Part shown: piece by piece, positions 7,041-16,123 of the stretch
How the letters are laid out: the number at the start of each line of letters is the position of its first letter
Position numbering within the stretch: position 1 is the first letter of the stretch
Assembly: GCF_000379605.1 (NCBI RefSeq)
Contig: NZ_KB902757.1
Coordinates: forward strand, 158,209-222,208
Reading direction: 5' to 3'
Source: Rhizobium giardinii bv. giardinii H152
GTDB taxonomy: Bacteria; Pseudomonadota; Alphaproteobacteria; Rhizobiales; Rhizobiaceae
Length of the DNA: 64,000 bases
The notes under the pieces: generated by a model
The model's input: only the letters and a program-made list of their open reading frames with translations
The model's database searches: none
Told to the model about the DNA's origin: nothing
Translations under genes and position numbers: made by a program

Positions 7041-7793
7041 ATGACCGACGACGTTCTGATCGAGCGGCCGCAAGACTATCCTGGCGTTCAGGTCATACGG
7101 TTCAACCGACCGGCCAAGAAGAATGCCATTACCAGGGCGATGTACGCCAAGATGGCCAATGCGCTTACCGTCGCCGGCACCGATGACGCCGTCCGCGTCA
7201 CCGTTTTTCTCGGGACCGAAGGCTGTTTTTCGGCCGGCAACGACATGGCCGATTTCATGGCCTTTGCCGTGGGCGGAACCATGGGGCAGGAGGTGCTCGA
7301 CTTCCTGCGCGCGCTGGCCGGTGCTGCCAAGCCCGTCGTTTCCGGTGTCGACGGCCTGGCGATCGGCATCGGTACGACGATCCACCTCCACTGCGATCTG
7401 ACGATCGCCTCGGCGCGCTCGGTCTTCAAGACGCCGTTCGTCGATCTGGCGCTGGTGCCGGAAGCCGCCTCCAGCCTGATCGTACCGCGCATCGCCGGCC
7501 ACCAGCGCGCCTTTGCGCTGCTCGCCGCGGGCCAACCCTTCACGGCGGAGGAAGCGCAGGAAGCCGGGTTGATCTGGAGGATTGCCGGCGCTGACGCGAT
7601 CGAGGAGGAGGTGCTGGCACTCGCCGCGAACCTCGCCAGGAAGCCGCCGGAAGCCCTGCGCATCGCTCGCCGGTTGATCCGTGGCGACCGGTCCGACGTG
7701 CTTGCACGCATCGAGGAGGAGGCCGAACACTTCGCCGCACAACTGAAGAGTGCAGAAGCGCGCGCTGCCTTCGAGGCTTTCATGCGCCGCTGA
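7041..7793 (+). CDS. enoyl-CoA hydratase/isomerase (crotonase family)
   Basis: A 250-residue crotonase-fold enzyme, expected to hydrate the 2-enoyl-CoA made by the preceding dehydrogenase. The ATG at 7041 has an AAGGAGA ribosome-binding site. Oxyanion-hole segments are visible: FSAGNDMADF at about residue 62 and GLAIGIGTTIHLHCDL at about 108-123. The region FVDLALVPEAASSLIVPRIAG, where hydratases usually keep a second acidic residue, retains a Glu. The crotonase family also includes isomerases and hydrolases, so the exact reaction is inferred from the neighbour. Its 39-bp gap from the dehydrogenase supports a two-gene beta-oxidation operon. Confidence 0.85.
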   Translation: MTDDVLIERPQDYPGVQVIRFNRPAKKNAITRAMYAKMANALTVAGTDDAVRVTVFLGTEGCFSAGNDMADFMAFAVGGTMGQEVLDFLRALAGAAKPVVSGVDGLAIGIGTTIHLHCDLTIASARSVFKTPFVDLALVPEAASSLIVPRIAGHQRAFALLAAGQPFTAEEAQEAGLIWRIAGADAIEEEVLALAANLARKPPEALRIARRLIRGDRSDVLARIEEEAEHFAAQLKSAEARAAFEAFMRR

Positions 7794-7905
7794 GGACTTT
7801 GTACGTATCATGCCTTGCCGGAGGGCGGGATGAGACCCATATTGCAGTCTGTTGCGTGGAGGAATTTCGGCACTGGGGGCAGCCGGCAAAGTCAAGGATT
7901 CGTCC

Positions 7906-8988
7906 ATGCGGTCTCGTTTCAAGCTTTCCCTCTCCGATATGCTGAGACAGCACCGGCGGTGGGAAAGGACTCTCGCCAAGGCCGTCAAGATCACCCGCAA
8001 GGCTGTTGTTTCTGCCACCTCTGCCCCGGCATCGGTGCCGGCAACCGCAAAGCCGAAAGCGGTCCACAGGCTGGAGGAGGTCAAGGCATTCGGCAGCAAT
8101 CCCGGCCATCTGCGCATGCTGCGTTATGTGCCCCGGGGACTGCAGAAGAAATCGCCGCTCGTCGTCGTCCTGCATGGTTGCCATCAGACGGCGGAAGCCT
8201 ATGACCAGGGCAGTGGCTGGTCGACGCTGGCGCGCGAGCGCGGCTTTGCCGTCGTCTATGCCGAGCAGAAACGCTCGAACAACGCCAATCTCTGTTTCAA
8301 CTGGTTCCGCCCGAGCAATGTGGCGCGCGACCGCGGCGAGGTGATGTCGATCCTCCAGATGGTCGCCAAGATGGCGGCGACGCACGGTATCGACCGCAAG
8401 CGGGTGTTCATCACCGGCCTTTCGGCTGGCGGTGCAATGACCGCGGCCATGCTGGCCGCTTATCCAGACGTGTTTCGTGCCGGCGGCATCATCGCCGGTC
8501 TGCCCTATGGCGCTGCCCGCGACGTGCAGCGCGCGCTCGCTGCCATGAAGAACGCGCCGCAGCGGACACCGCAGGAATGGGGCGACCTTGTGCGTGCCGC
8601 ATCCTCGGTGAAGCGGGATTTCCCCACGGTTTCCATCTGGCACGGGACGCGGGACCACACGGTCTCGCTCTCCAATGCCGAGGCGCTGCTCCAGCAATGG
8701 CTTGACGTCCATGGGCTCGAGCGCGATGCCTTCACGCAGAGTGCGGTCGACGGTCATATCCGCCGCGTCTGGAAGAATGCGTCCGGCAAGATGGCCGTCG
8801 AGTTGTACCTGATCGAGGGGATGGGGCATGGAACGCCGTTGAAGCCGAGACCTGCCTCGCGGGTGCGGGCGGATACACCGGGTCCCTTCATGCTCAATGC
8901 CGGCATTTCCTCTTCGATGCATCTCGCGACCGCCTGGGGGCTGAAAAAACCGGCCCTGCTTTCGGCTTTGAGACAGGCCGCCGAATAG
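7906..8988 (+). CDS. PHB depolymerase family esterase (alpha/beta hydrolase)
   Basis: A 360-residue hydrolase of the extracellular-type polyhydroxybutyrate depolymerase/LpqC family. Visible features are the strand before the oxyanion His (SPLVVVLHGCHQTAEAYD), the nucleophile elbow GLSAGG, an acid region WHGTRDHTVS, and the catalytic His region GMGHGTPL. The N terminus (MRSRFKLSLSDMLRQHRR) is basic and lacks a signal peptide, so a cytoplasmic location is likely and the substrate may be an oligomer or another ester. The ATG at 7906 follows AAGGA; a TTG 54 bp upstream is also in frame. It follows the beta-oxidation pair on the same strand after about 110 bp and could use the same 3-hydroxyacyl metabolism. 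Confidence 0.8.
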   Translation: MRSRFKLSLSDMLRQHRRWERTLAKAVKITRKAVVSATSAPASVPATAKPKAVHRLEEVKAFGSNPGHLRMLRYVPRGLQKKSPLVVVLHGCHQTAEAYDQGSGWSTLARERGFAVVYAEQKRSNNANLCFNWFRPSNVARDRGEVMSILQMVAKMAATHGIDRKRVFITGLSAGGAMTAAMLAAYPDVFRAGGIIAGLPYGAARDVQRALAAMKNAPQRTPQEWGDLVRAASSVKRDFPTVSIWHGTRDHTVSLSNAEALLQQWLDVHGLERDAFTQSAVDGHIRRVWKNASGKMAVELYLIEGMGHGTPLKPRPASRVRADTPGPFMLNAGISSSMHLATAWGLKKPALLSALRQAAE

Positions 8989-9031
8989 GCGGGAAGTCCG
9001 ATAAAATCCCCGCATATCAGCCAATGAATTT

Positions 9032-9046
9032 TTAACGCTGCCTTAA
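9032..9046 (+). promoter_or_regulatory. CtrA-type site TTAA-N7-TTAA upstream of chemoreceptor gene
   Basis: TTAACGCTGCCTTAA matches the CtrA spacing exactly and lies about 185 bp before the chemoreceptor start codon. CtrA controls motility and chemotaxis genes in many alphaproteobacteria, which makes the location plausible. Binding is inferred, and the distance is larger than for the GH25 site. Confidence 0.35.
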
Positions 9047-9230
9047 GTACGCCGGGCTATGGTCCGGCCATCACGGGCATCTCATACCAGCCCCCCAGGC
9101 CGCATGACGCGCGCCGTTTTCGCCTCCGGGCATGTCTTCATTCTCGCGAACTCAGGGGTCTGCCCCGCGCGCCGTCGCGCCCATTGGCGATTTGGTTGCG
9201 CAAAGCTGCACCGCAATAAGGAAGCCTGCC

Positions 9231-11336
9231 TTGTCCAAAAGATCTAACCTGATGACGCGCATTCTCATCGCCGCGTCGCTTGTCGTCATCGCCGCCTTTG
9301 CCGGCTTTTCCGTCTATATCGACAGCCTCCAGCATGCCGTGACGACGCGCGCGGTCGAGGAGAACATTGCCTCCTCCGGCAAGCAGGCCGCCCAGAGCGT
9401 TGCCAACTGGCTGAACGGCCGCGTCACCTTGACGGCAATGGCCGCAAACGCGGCCGGCAGCGCCGCCGATCACGCGGGCCTCGTCGGCGCGCTCAAGAAC
9501 GGTGTCCTGGAGAAGGAATTCCTCAGCACCTATGTCGGCGACGAGACCGGGAAATTCACCAGCTGGCCGGATTTGCCGCTGCCGGCGGATTATGACCCGC
9601 GCAAGCGCCCGTGGTATCAGCAGGCTGCCAAGGCCGATACCAGCGTACTCACCGATCCCTATATCGACGCGTCGAGCGGCGACCTGATCATCAGCGCGGC
9701 CGTTCCGGTCAAGCGCGATGGCAAGCTGTTCGGCATCGCAGGCAGCGATTTCTCGCTCAAGACCCTCGTCGACATGATCAAGTCCGTCGATGTCGGCGGC
9801 GGCACAGGTTTTGCCTTCCTCGTCAACAAGTCGGGCCAGATCCTCGTTCATCCGGACGCAAAGCTTGTCACCAAGACGCTCGCGGAGGCCTTCCCGGCAG
9901 CCACGCCGTCGATCTCCTCCTCGATCATGCCAACCGATCTTGGCGGCAAGCCGATGCTCGTCAGCTTCGTGCCGGTCGCCGGCCTGCCTTCGGTCGAATG
10001 GTATGTCGGCTTCGCAGTTGATGCCGATCTTGCCTATTCCGCCGTCGGCCAGTTCCGTATCGCCGCAACCATTGCCACGCTTCTCGCCGTCGGCGTGATG
10101 ATCGCCTTCCTCGCGACATTGCTCAGCCGCCTCGTCATCCGCCCGGTCACCGATATGACGCGTGCGATGGAGCGGCTTGCCAGCGGCGACCTGAAGGCTG
10201 AAATTCCCGGCCAGGAACGCCGCGACCAGATCGGTTCCATGGCCGCCGCCGTCGCCGTCTTCCGCACTAATGCCATCGAGCGCGTGCGCCTCGAAGGTGA
10301 AGCCGACGCCGGTCGTTCGCTGTCGGAAAAGGAGCGCTGCGAGCGCGAAGCGCTGAAGGCGAAGGAAACCGCCGACATCCAGCAGGCCGTCGAAGCGCTG
10401 GCGACCGGTCTCGGCCGTCTTGCCGACGGTGACCTCGGTTACCGCATCTCCATTCCTTTCGTCGCGCATCTCGACCGCCTGCGCGCCGACTTCAACAACT
10501 CCGTCTCCAAGCTCCACGACGCGCTTCAGGCTGTCGGAACCAATGCCCGGGCAATCGATGCCGGCGCCAGCGAAATCCGCCATGCCGCCGACGACCTTGC
10601 CCGCCGCACCGAACAGCAGGCCGCCTCCGTCGAGGAGACCGCCGCAGCACTCGAGGAAATCACCACGACGGTCAAGGATTCGGCCCGCCGCGCCGAGGAA
10701 GTCGGCCAGCTGGTCGCCCGCACCCGCGCCGGGGCGGAAAAGTCTGGCGAAGTCGTCCGCGACGCCGTCAACGCCATGCAGGGCATCGAGAAGTCGTCCG
10801 GTGAGATCAGCAATATCATCGGCGTCATCGACGACATCGCCTTCCAGACCAACCTTCTGGCGCTGAATGCGGGCGTCGAGGCAGCACGCGCCGGTGACGC
10901 GGGCAAGGGTTTTGCCGTCGTTGCCCAGGAAGTGCGCGAACTCGCCCAGCGCTCGGCCAATGCGGCCAAGGAGATCAAGGCGCTGATCACCACGTCGGGC
11001 CAGCAAGTTCGCGCCGGCGTGGCGCTGGTCGGCGAAACCGGCCAGTCGTTGCAGAAGATCGTTGCGGAAGTCCAGGAGATCAACGCCCATATCGGCGCGA
11101 TCGTGACGGCCACCCGCGAGCAGTCGACCGGCCTGCAGGAGATCAACACGGCCGTCAACACCATGGACCAGGGCACCCAGCAGAACGCCGCCATGGTCGA
11201 GGAACAGACGGCAGCCAGCCATGGCCTCGCTTCCGAAGCCGCGGCGCTGAACGAGTTGCTCTCGCAGTTCAACCTGGGTGGCAGCCAGGTGGCACCTGTT
11301 GCACGGCGGCCGGCTTACGGTCGCCGCGCAGCCTGA
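9231..11336 (+). CDS. methyl-accepting chemotaxis protein with dCache sensor
   Basis: A 701-residue transmembrane chemoreceptor. I chose the TTG at 9231 because AAGGAAG lies 6 nt upstream; the ATG at 9252 is the alternative. Order: TM1 (about 9-29); a periplasmic dCache domain with the DPRKRPWYQQA signature (about 118-130); TM2 (about 280-305); HAMP (RPVTDMTRAMERLASGDL); a second HAMP-like segment (LGRLADGDLGYRIS); and the signalling hairpin with AFQTNLLALNAGVEAARAG (about 535-555) and FAVVAQEVRELAQRSA. Ligand binding outside is relayed to CheA/CheW. dCache receptors usually bind amino acids, amines or organic acids; the ligand here cannot be read. There is no CheR-tethering pentapeptide; the protein ends in GRRAA, much like the second chemoreceptor. 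Confidence 0.9.
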   Translation: MSKRSNLMTRILIAASLVVIAAFAGFSVYIDSLQHAVTTRAVEENIASSGKQAAQSVANWLNGRVTLTAMAANAAGSAADHAGLVGALKNGVLEKEFLSTYVGDETGKFTSWPDLPLPADYDPRKRPWYQQAAKADTSVLTDPYIDASSGDLIISAAVPVKRDGKLFGIAGSDFSLKTLVDMIKSVDVGGGTGFAFLVNKSGQILVHPDAKLVTKTLAEAFPAATPSISSSIMPTDLGGKPMLVSFVPVAGLPSVEWYVGFAVDADLAYSAVGQFRIAATIATLLAVGVMIAFLATLLSRLVIRPVTDMTRAMERLASGDLKAEIPGQERRDQIGSMAAAVAVFRTNAIERVRLEGEADAGRSLSEKERCEREALKAKETADIQQAVEALATGLGRLADGDLGYRISIPFVAHLDRLRADFNNSVSKLHDALQAVGTNARAIDAGASEIRHAADDLARRTEQQAASVEETAAALEEITTTVKDSARRAEEVGQLVARTRAGAEKSGEVVRDAVNAMQGIEKSSGEISNIIGVIDDIAFQTNLLALNAGVEAARAGDAGKGFAVVAQEVRELAQRSANAAKEIKALITTSGQQVRAGVALVGETGQSLQKIVAEVQEINAHIGAIVTATREQSTGLQEINTAVNTMDQGTQQNAAMVEEQTAASHGLASEAAALNELLSQFNLGGSQVAPVARRPAYGRRAA

Positions 11337-11355
11337 TCGCCATCAGCTTAAACGT

Positions 11356-11392
11356 CCCCTCGAAGTGCGAAACTTCGAGGGGATATTGTTTT
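11356..11392. terminator. intrinsic terminator after first chemoreceptor gene
   Basis: A perfect 11-bp stem (CCCCTCGAAGT with ACTTCGAGGGG) with a 5-nt loop is followed by ATATTGTTTT. It lies between the plus-strand chemoreceptor and the convergent methyltransferase gene. Confidence 0.8.
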
Positions 11393-11455
11393 CACGACGC
11401 GCAACGCGACACAGCGGGATCGTTCCCTCTTGGCACGTTCTGAGACGTTCCCGGG

Positions 11456-12706
11456 TCATTTCTCCAGCGTCGCGACCACTTCCACATGCGATGACCACAG
11501 AAACTGATCGATCGGCGTCACCGACGTGATCCGGTAACCGGCATCGACCAGAATGCGCAGGTCGCGCACCAGCGTCACCGGATTGCAGGAGACGGCGATG
11601 ATTTTCCTTGCGCCGCAGCGGGCGATTTCCTTCGTCTGGACTTCGGCGCCGGCCCGTGGCGGGTCGAAGACGATGGCGTCGTAGATCTTCAGCTCCGAGG
11701 CCATCATCGGGCGGCGGTAGAGGTCGCGTTTCTCGACAGTGACCGGCTTCAGGCCTTGTGTGTTGCGGGCGGCAAGATCGAGCGCCTTCAGCGCCTTGTC
11801 CTCGCCTTCGACGGCGTGGACGCGGGCTTTCCTGGCAATCCGCAGCGAGAAGGTGCCGGAACCTGCAAAGAGGTCGGCGACACGTTTGGCCTTGCCGAGA
11901 TGCGCCATCACCAGCTCCGCCATCACGTCCTCGGCCGGCTTTGTCGCCTGGGTAAAGCTTCCCGGCGGCGGCGAGACGGAAACGCCGCCGAAATCGATGA
12001 CGGGCTTGACCGGCTCGACCAGGATTTCGCCGTTGAGGCTGAGACGGGCCACACCCTTTTGGCCAAGAACGGTTTCGACCGCCATGCGCCGCTGCCGGTC
12101 GTCCATCTTGTTGATGCCCTCGAAAGCAAGGTCGAGGCCGGAGAGCGTTTCGAGCACGGTGATGCGGAACGGCTCGGCGCCGACGGCCATGACACTGGCG
12201 ATCGTCCGGATGGTTGCAAGCCGAGACACGATGCCGGGGCTTGCGATGGGACATTCTGAGATCGAGACGATGTGGTGGCTTTCGGCCTGGTTGTAGCCGA
12301 GCAGCAGTTCCTTCTCGGTCCGCCGTGCGGTGAACACCGTGCGCCGGCGTTCACCGGGATGGGCAAGCACCAGCGGTGCAACCTCGGCCTGCAGCGCTTT
12401 CGATTTCAGCGCGTCAACGACCAATTGACGCTTGAAGTCCTGGTAGAGGCTGTCGCTCGCATGCTGCAGGCTGCAGCCGCCGCAGGCGCCGTTTTCGCCA
12501 TCCGGTCCGAAATGCCGGCACTTCGGCTCGACGCGGTCCGGCGAAGGATCGGACATCGACATCACCGTGCCCCTGTCCCTGTTCACCGCCAGCGCCACCG
12601 TTTCGCCGGGCAGCGTGAAGGACACATAGACCGGCCCGAACGGGCCGCGGGCGATGCCGTCGCCGGACATGCCAAGCTTCTCGATGGTCAGCGTCTCGGT
12701 GCTCAT
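11456..12706 (-). CDS. class I RNA (uracil-5) methyltransferase, RlmD/TrmA family
   Basis: A 416-residue SAM-dependent methyltransferase of the RlmD/RlmC/TrmA group that makes 5-methyluridine in rRNA or tRNA. A short TRAM-like N-terminal domain (residues 1-55) is followed by iron-sulfur cysteines (KCRHFG, ACGGCSLQH) and a later ISECP Cys that completes the 4Fe-4S set. The Rossmann motif is VADLFAGSGTFSL; the catalytic motifs are FDPPRAGAE and AVSCNPVTLVRDL, the latter carrying the nucleophilic Cys. The start codon overlaps the stop of tlyA by 4 nt (ATGA), so the two are translationally coupled. Which uridine is modified cannot be told from sequence. Confidence 0.85.
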   Translation of the reverse strand: MSTETLTIEKLGMSGDGIARGPFGPVYVSFTLPGETVALAVNRDRGTVMSMSDPSPDRVEPKCRHFGPDGENGACGGCSLQHASDSLYQDFKRQLVVDALKSKALQAEVAPLVLAHPGERRRTVFTARRTEKELLLGYNQAESHHIVSISECPIASPGIVSRLATIRTIASVMAVGAEPFRITVLETLSGLDLAFEGINKMDDRQRRMAVETVLGQKGVARLSLNGEILVEPVKPVIDFGGVSVSPPPGSFTQATKPAEDVMAELVMAHLGKAKRVADLFAGSGTFSLRIARKARVHAVEGEDKALKALDLAARNTQGLKPVTVEKRDLYRRPMMASELKIYDAIVFDPPRAGAEVQTKEIARCGARKIIAVSCNPVTLVRDLRILVDAGYRITSVTPIDQFLWSSHVEVVATLEK

Positions 12707-13509
12707 GCGTCTTGGTCCAAGGGGGCGTCTTCGTCCAAGGGGGCGTCGTCGTCCAGCGGCTTGCGGCCGGCCAGAAGATATTCCTCGTTGCCGTCGCCGC
12801 CGGAGATCGGCGAGGGGATGAGGCCGAGGCTTTCCCAGCCCATGTCCTCGATGAGCCAGCGCTCCAGCTCGGCGGCAACGGCGGGCGCGCTGTCCGGATC
12901 CTTGAGCAGGCCCGCCTTGCTGACGGCCTCGCGGCCGGCCTCGAACTGCGGCTTGACCAGAAGGATGCAATGGGCGCCGGGCTCGGCAAGGTCCAGCGCC
13001 GGCGGCAGGGCGAGCTTTAGCGAGATGAAGGAGACGTCGGAGACGACGAATGAAATGGCATGGCCGTCGAGATGATCCTCGTCCAGCACCCGGGCATTCA
13101 GCCCCTCGATGTTGGTGACGCGCGGATCGGCTTCCAGCCGCGGGTGGAATTGGCCGTGGCCGACGTCGATCGAAATCACATGCGCTGCGCCGTTGTGAAG
13201 CAGGATTTCCGTAAAGCCGCCGGTCGAGGCGCCGATGTCGAGACAGTCCAGCCCCTCCGGCGACAGCTTGAAATGTTCCAGACCCGCCTTCAGCTTCAGG
13301 GCGGCGCGCGAAACATAGGCCTGGACCGGATCGTCGATGCCGATTGTCACATCCTCGGGAAAGGTGGAGCTTGGCTTGGTGACCGTGCGGCCATTGACGG
13401 TGACAGTGCCGCGCTGGATCGCATCGCGGGCGCGCGAACGGCTGGCGACAAGCCCCAGGTTCAAGAGCAGCTGGTCGAGGCGGACGGTGGTTTTCGGTTC
13501 GTTTGACAT
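12703..13509 (-). CDS. tlyA: TlyA family rRNA methyltransferase/hemolysin homolog
   Basis: A 268-residue protein with an N-terminal S4 RNA-binding domain (VRLDQLLLNLGLVASRSRARD and GTVTVNG, residues about 10-50) and an FtsJ-like methyltransferase domain (CLDIGASTGGFTE, about 89-101; VVSDVSFISL; LVKPQFEAG). In mycobacteria TlyA 2'-O-methylates 16S and 23S rRNA. The C-terminal tail is unusual: an acidic repeat DDDAPLDEDAPLDQDA encoded by two copies of an 18-bp unit at 12716-12747, right where the next gene's start overlaps. In related rhizobia the gene usually follows dxs; here a divergent chemoreceptor gene lies between them. Confidence 0.88.
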   Translation of the reverse strand: MSNEPKTTVRLDQLLLNLGLVASRSRARDAIQRGTVTVNGRTVTKPSSTFPEDVTIGIDDPVQAYVSRAALKLKAGLEHFKLSPEGLDCLDIGASTGGFTEILLHNGAAHVISIDVGHGQFHPRLEADPRVTNIEGLNARVLDEDHLDGHAISFVVSDVSFISLKLALPPALDLAEPGAHCILLVKPQFEAGREAVSKAGLLKDPDSAPAVAAELERWLIEDMGWESLGLIPSPISGGDGNEEYLLAGRKPLDDDAPLDEDAPLDQDA

Positions 13510-13966
13510 GGCCCGTCATGGCGCGTCGAGGCCCGTATGGCAAGGCTTATGGGCGGCTCCGGGTTAAATAATACCGCGTCGAGGGTGGGCCTTGCGGAGG
13601 CGAAAGGCGGAAACCGAGTTGTGCTGATGCCAGCCGATGGTCGTTCCGGTGCGGTGCGATGCGCGCATAAACGGCGAATTGACGTCCGCTGCAGTTGAAA
13701 GCGCTCCCACAATTCATGAGAATTTCTTTCATGATTCGTTAATTCGAAAATACTAACTTTAAAGAACTCAAGCCGTGCGCCGATGGCGTCCACGGTACCG
13801 GTCCATGCTGCTTCCGGTGAATCTGCCCAAAGCGATTGCTTCAGCGGCGCATTCTGAGTGCCTTCCGGCGACAGCCGAGATCCGGCGCAATGTCCCTGCA
13901 ATTTTTTCTCACGTCCACACCGGCGACGCGGGGCTGCCGCGCATGCCTTGCGAATTGGAGTTTCAC
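13510..13966. other. 457-bp intergenic region between tlyA and the second chemoreceptor gene
   Basis: No convincing gene. Positions 13711-13760 are clearly AT-richer than the surroundings and contain TCATGA-type direct repeats (about 13715 and 13730), which would suit a divergent promoter zone for tlyA (minus) and the chemoreceptor (plus). Open frames that run through it lack ribosome-binding sites and recognisable motifs. Confidence 0.5.
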
Positions 13967-16069
13967 ATGCGGTTCAAGTTGTCCCACAAGATCGGCCTCC
14001 TCGTCCCGATCGCCGTTGCCGGAATTTTGTCGATCGTCGCCATCTTCTCCGTCGAAAAAACGATGGAGCAGACATTCCGGGACAAGGAAAGGGCAATCCA
14101 GGCGTCCGGCAAGGCGCTGCTGGTGCTGGAAAACAAGCTGCTTGAGGAGCGCCGCGCCGAAAAGGATTTTCTCTTGCGCAAGGATGCCAAGTCCATTGCC
14201 CGTCATGCACAGTTCGCCGCCGAGGCCCATGCGCAGTTGGACGCGCTGAAGCAATCAGTCACCGACGCCTCCGTGCAACAAAAGCTGCTGGCGATTTCCG
14301 CAGGTTTTGATGCCTATCTCAACCAGTTCAAGGCGTTGGTCGATGCCAATTCCGCGCTGGGCCTCGACCCGTCGACGGGGCGCGAGGGGGAGATGCGCGC
14401 GGCCGTCCATTTGATCGAGGAACTGCTGAAAGCAGTCCGGGACACCGAACTCAAGGTCAGCATGCTGACGATGCGGCGGCATGAGAAGGATTTCATCATG
14501 CGTCGCGATGCCAAATACGTGGCAAAGCACGAGACGGAAGCGAAGGCCTTTTCTGCATTCGAGCCGGCCCGTTTCGGTTCGAAGGACGCGTATGACGCCA
14601 TCATGAAAGCGCTCAACGCCTACCAGTCAGCCTTCAAGGACTATGTTGTGGTCGCCGAAACCGAGAGCGAGGCTCGCCAGAGCGTTTCCAAGGCATTTGC
14701 GGATATCGAGCCGATCTTCGAAGAGCTAACCGTGCAACTCGACGCTATCCGCAAGGCAGCCGAGGTGGAAAATGCCGAAATGGCTGCGCGCATCGGGACG
14801 CTTGCCGCTGCCGCGGTGCTCGCGGCGATCCTGGTTCTGGCGCTGACGGTCTATCTGGTCGGCCGCTCGATCTCCAAACCGATCATCGCGACGACGCGGT
14901 CCATGACCGGGCTTGCCGATGGCGATGTGACATCCGTGATTCCCTATGTGGGGCGCAAGGATGAGATCGGAGAAATGGCCGGCGCCGTCGAGGTTTTCCG
15001 GCAGGCAGCGATCACCAACCGCCGCCTCGAAGAAGAGGCTCAATCCGCCCGGGCACGGTCCGAAGCCGACGGCATCCGCTTGCGTGAAGAGGCGGAAGCT
15101 GCAGCGCAAGCGCGCCTGCAGCAGGCAACCTCCGGTCTTGCAGCCGGCCTGCGCCGGCTCGCCAGTGGTGACCTCTCGTTCCAGCTCGTCGAACCCTTTT
15201 CTCCCGATTTCGAAACGCTGCGCCACGATCTCAACGCCGCGGTCAATCAATTGGGCGGTACGCTTTCCGCCGTTGCCCTATCGGCGAGTGCGATCGACAA
15301 CGGCACCCGTGAAATCAGTTCCAGCTCGGACGACCTGTCGCGTCGCACCGAGCAGCAGGCGGCTTCGCTCGAGGAGACCGCCGCAGCGCTCGACGAGGTA
15401 ACCGTCAACGTCGCCAATTCCTCCAAGCGCGCCGATGAGGCCCGCACCGTCGCGATTCAGGCCAATACCAGTGCCGCCCAGTCGGGTGCTGTCGTTGCCG
15501 ATGCTGTCGATGCCATGCGCCGTATCGAGGAATCCTCCAGCCAGATCTCCAACATCATCGGTGTCATCGATGAAATCGCGTTCCAGACCAATCTCCTGGC
15601 ACTCAATGCCGGGGTGGAAGCGGCGCGCGCAGGGGATGCAGGCAAGGGCTTTGCGGTCGTCGCCCAGGAAGTGCGCGAACTGGCCCAGCGTTCCGCCAGG
15701 GCGGCGAAAGAAATCAAGGAACTGATCCGCAATTCGAGTGTCGAAGTCGAAGGTGGCGTCAAGCTGGTGCGCGAAACCGGGGACGCGCTGAAGACCATCG
15801 AAACCTATGTCGTGACGATCAACCAGCATATGGACGCGATCGCCACCTCGGCGCGCGAACAGTCGGTCGGCCTGGCTGAAGTCAACACCGCCGTCAACCA
15901 GATGGACCAGGTGACCCAGCAGAACGCAGCGATGGTGGAAGAGACGAATGCGGCGAGCGCAACGCTCGCCAACGAGGCAAGTCGCCTGCGCGACCTGATC
16001 TCCCAATTCGTCCTGGATACCGGCAGTTCAGCAAACACGCCCGCCCGCGACAAGCGCCGGGCCGCATGA
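13967..16069 (+). CDS. methyl-accepting chemotaxis protein with helical bimodular (HBM) sensor
   Basis: A 700-residue chemoreceptor. The ATG at 13967 (MRFKLSHKIGLLVPIAVAG) has TTGGAG 6 nt upstream and starts directly before TM1 (about 10-30). The periplasmic part is all helical and contains the paired HBM signatures RRAEKDFLLRKDAK (about 62-75) and RRHEKDFIMRRDAKY (about 170-184). TM2 is at about 270-295, then HAMP, a second HAMP-like unit (LRRLASGDLSF), and a signalling hairpin with AFQTNLLALNAGVEAARAG. HBM receptors known in pseudomonads bind TCA-cycle acids or purines; the ligand here is unknown. The cytoplasmic half is closely similar to the chemoreceptor at 9231 and lies in the same orientation. 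It ends in KRRAA, with no CheR pentapeptide. Confidence 0.9.
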   Translation: MRFKLSHKIGLLVPIAVAGILSIVAIFSVEKTMEQTFRDKERAIQASGKALLVLENKLLEERRAEKDFLLRKDAKSIARHAQFAAEAHAQLDALKQSVTDASVQQKLLAISAGFDAYLNQFKALVDANSALGLDPSTGREGEMRAAVHLIEELLKAVRDTELKVSMLTMRRHEKDFIMRRDAKYVAKHETEAKAFSAFEPARFGSKDAYDAIMKALNAYQSAFKDYVVVAETESEARQSVSKAFADIEPIFEELTVQLDAIRKAAEVENAEMAARIGTLAAAAVLAAILVLALTVYLVGRSISKPIIATTRSMTGLADGDVTSVIPYVGRKDEIGEMAGAVEVFRQAAITNRRLEEEAQSARARSEADGIRLREEAEAAAQARLQQATSGLAAGLRRLASGDLSFQLVEPFSPDFETLRHDLNAAVNQLGGTLSAVALSASAIDNGTREISSSSDDLSRRTEQQAASLEETAAALDEVTVNVANSSKRADEARTVAIQANTSAAQSGAVVADAVDAMRRIEESSSQISNIIGVIDEIAFQTNLLALNAGVEAARAGDAGKGFAVVAQEVRELAQRSARAAKEIKELIRNSSVEVEGGVKLVRETGDALKTIETYVVTINQHMDAIATSAREQSVGLAEVNTAVNQMDQVTQQNAAMVEETNAASATLANEASRLRDLISQFVLDTGSSANTPARDKRRAA

Positions 16070-16123
16070 GCGCTTGAAAAAGCTGCAGAACCAAAGGCCT
16101 GCGGCGAACGGCAAGCCGGCCAA

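Noticed and set aside
9138..11222. Long minus-strand open frame (694 codons) opposite the first chemoreceptor
   Set aside because: It is the shadow of a high-GC gene. The plus-strand frame has dCache, HAMP and signalling motifs; the antisense frame has none and no ribosome-binding site.
12707..13543. Upstream continuation of the rlmD-like reading frame through the tlyA region (695 codons in total)
   Set aside because: The methyltransferase domain begins at the ATG 12706, which overlaps the tlyA stop. The upstream part is Arg/Pro-rich out-of-frame translation of tlyA.
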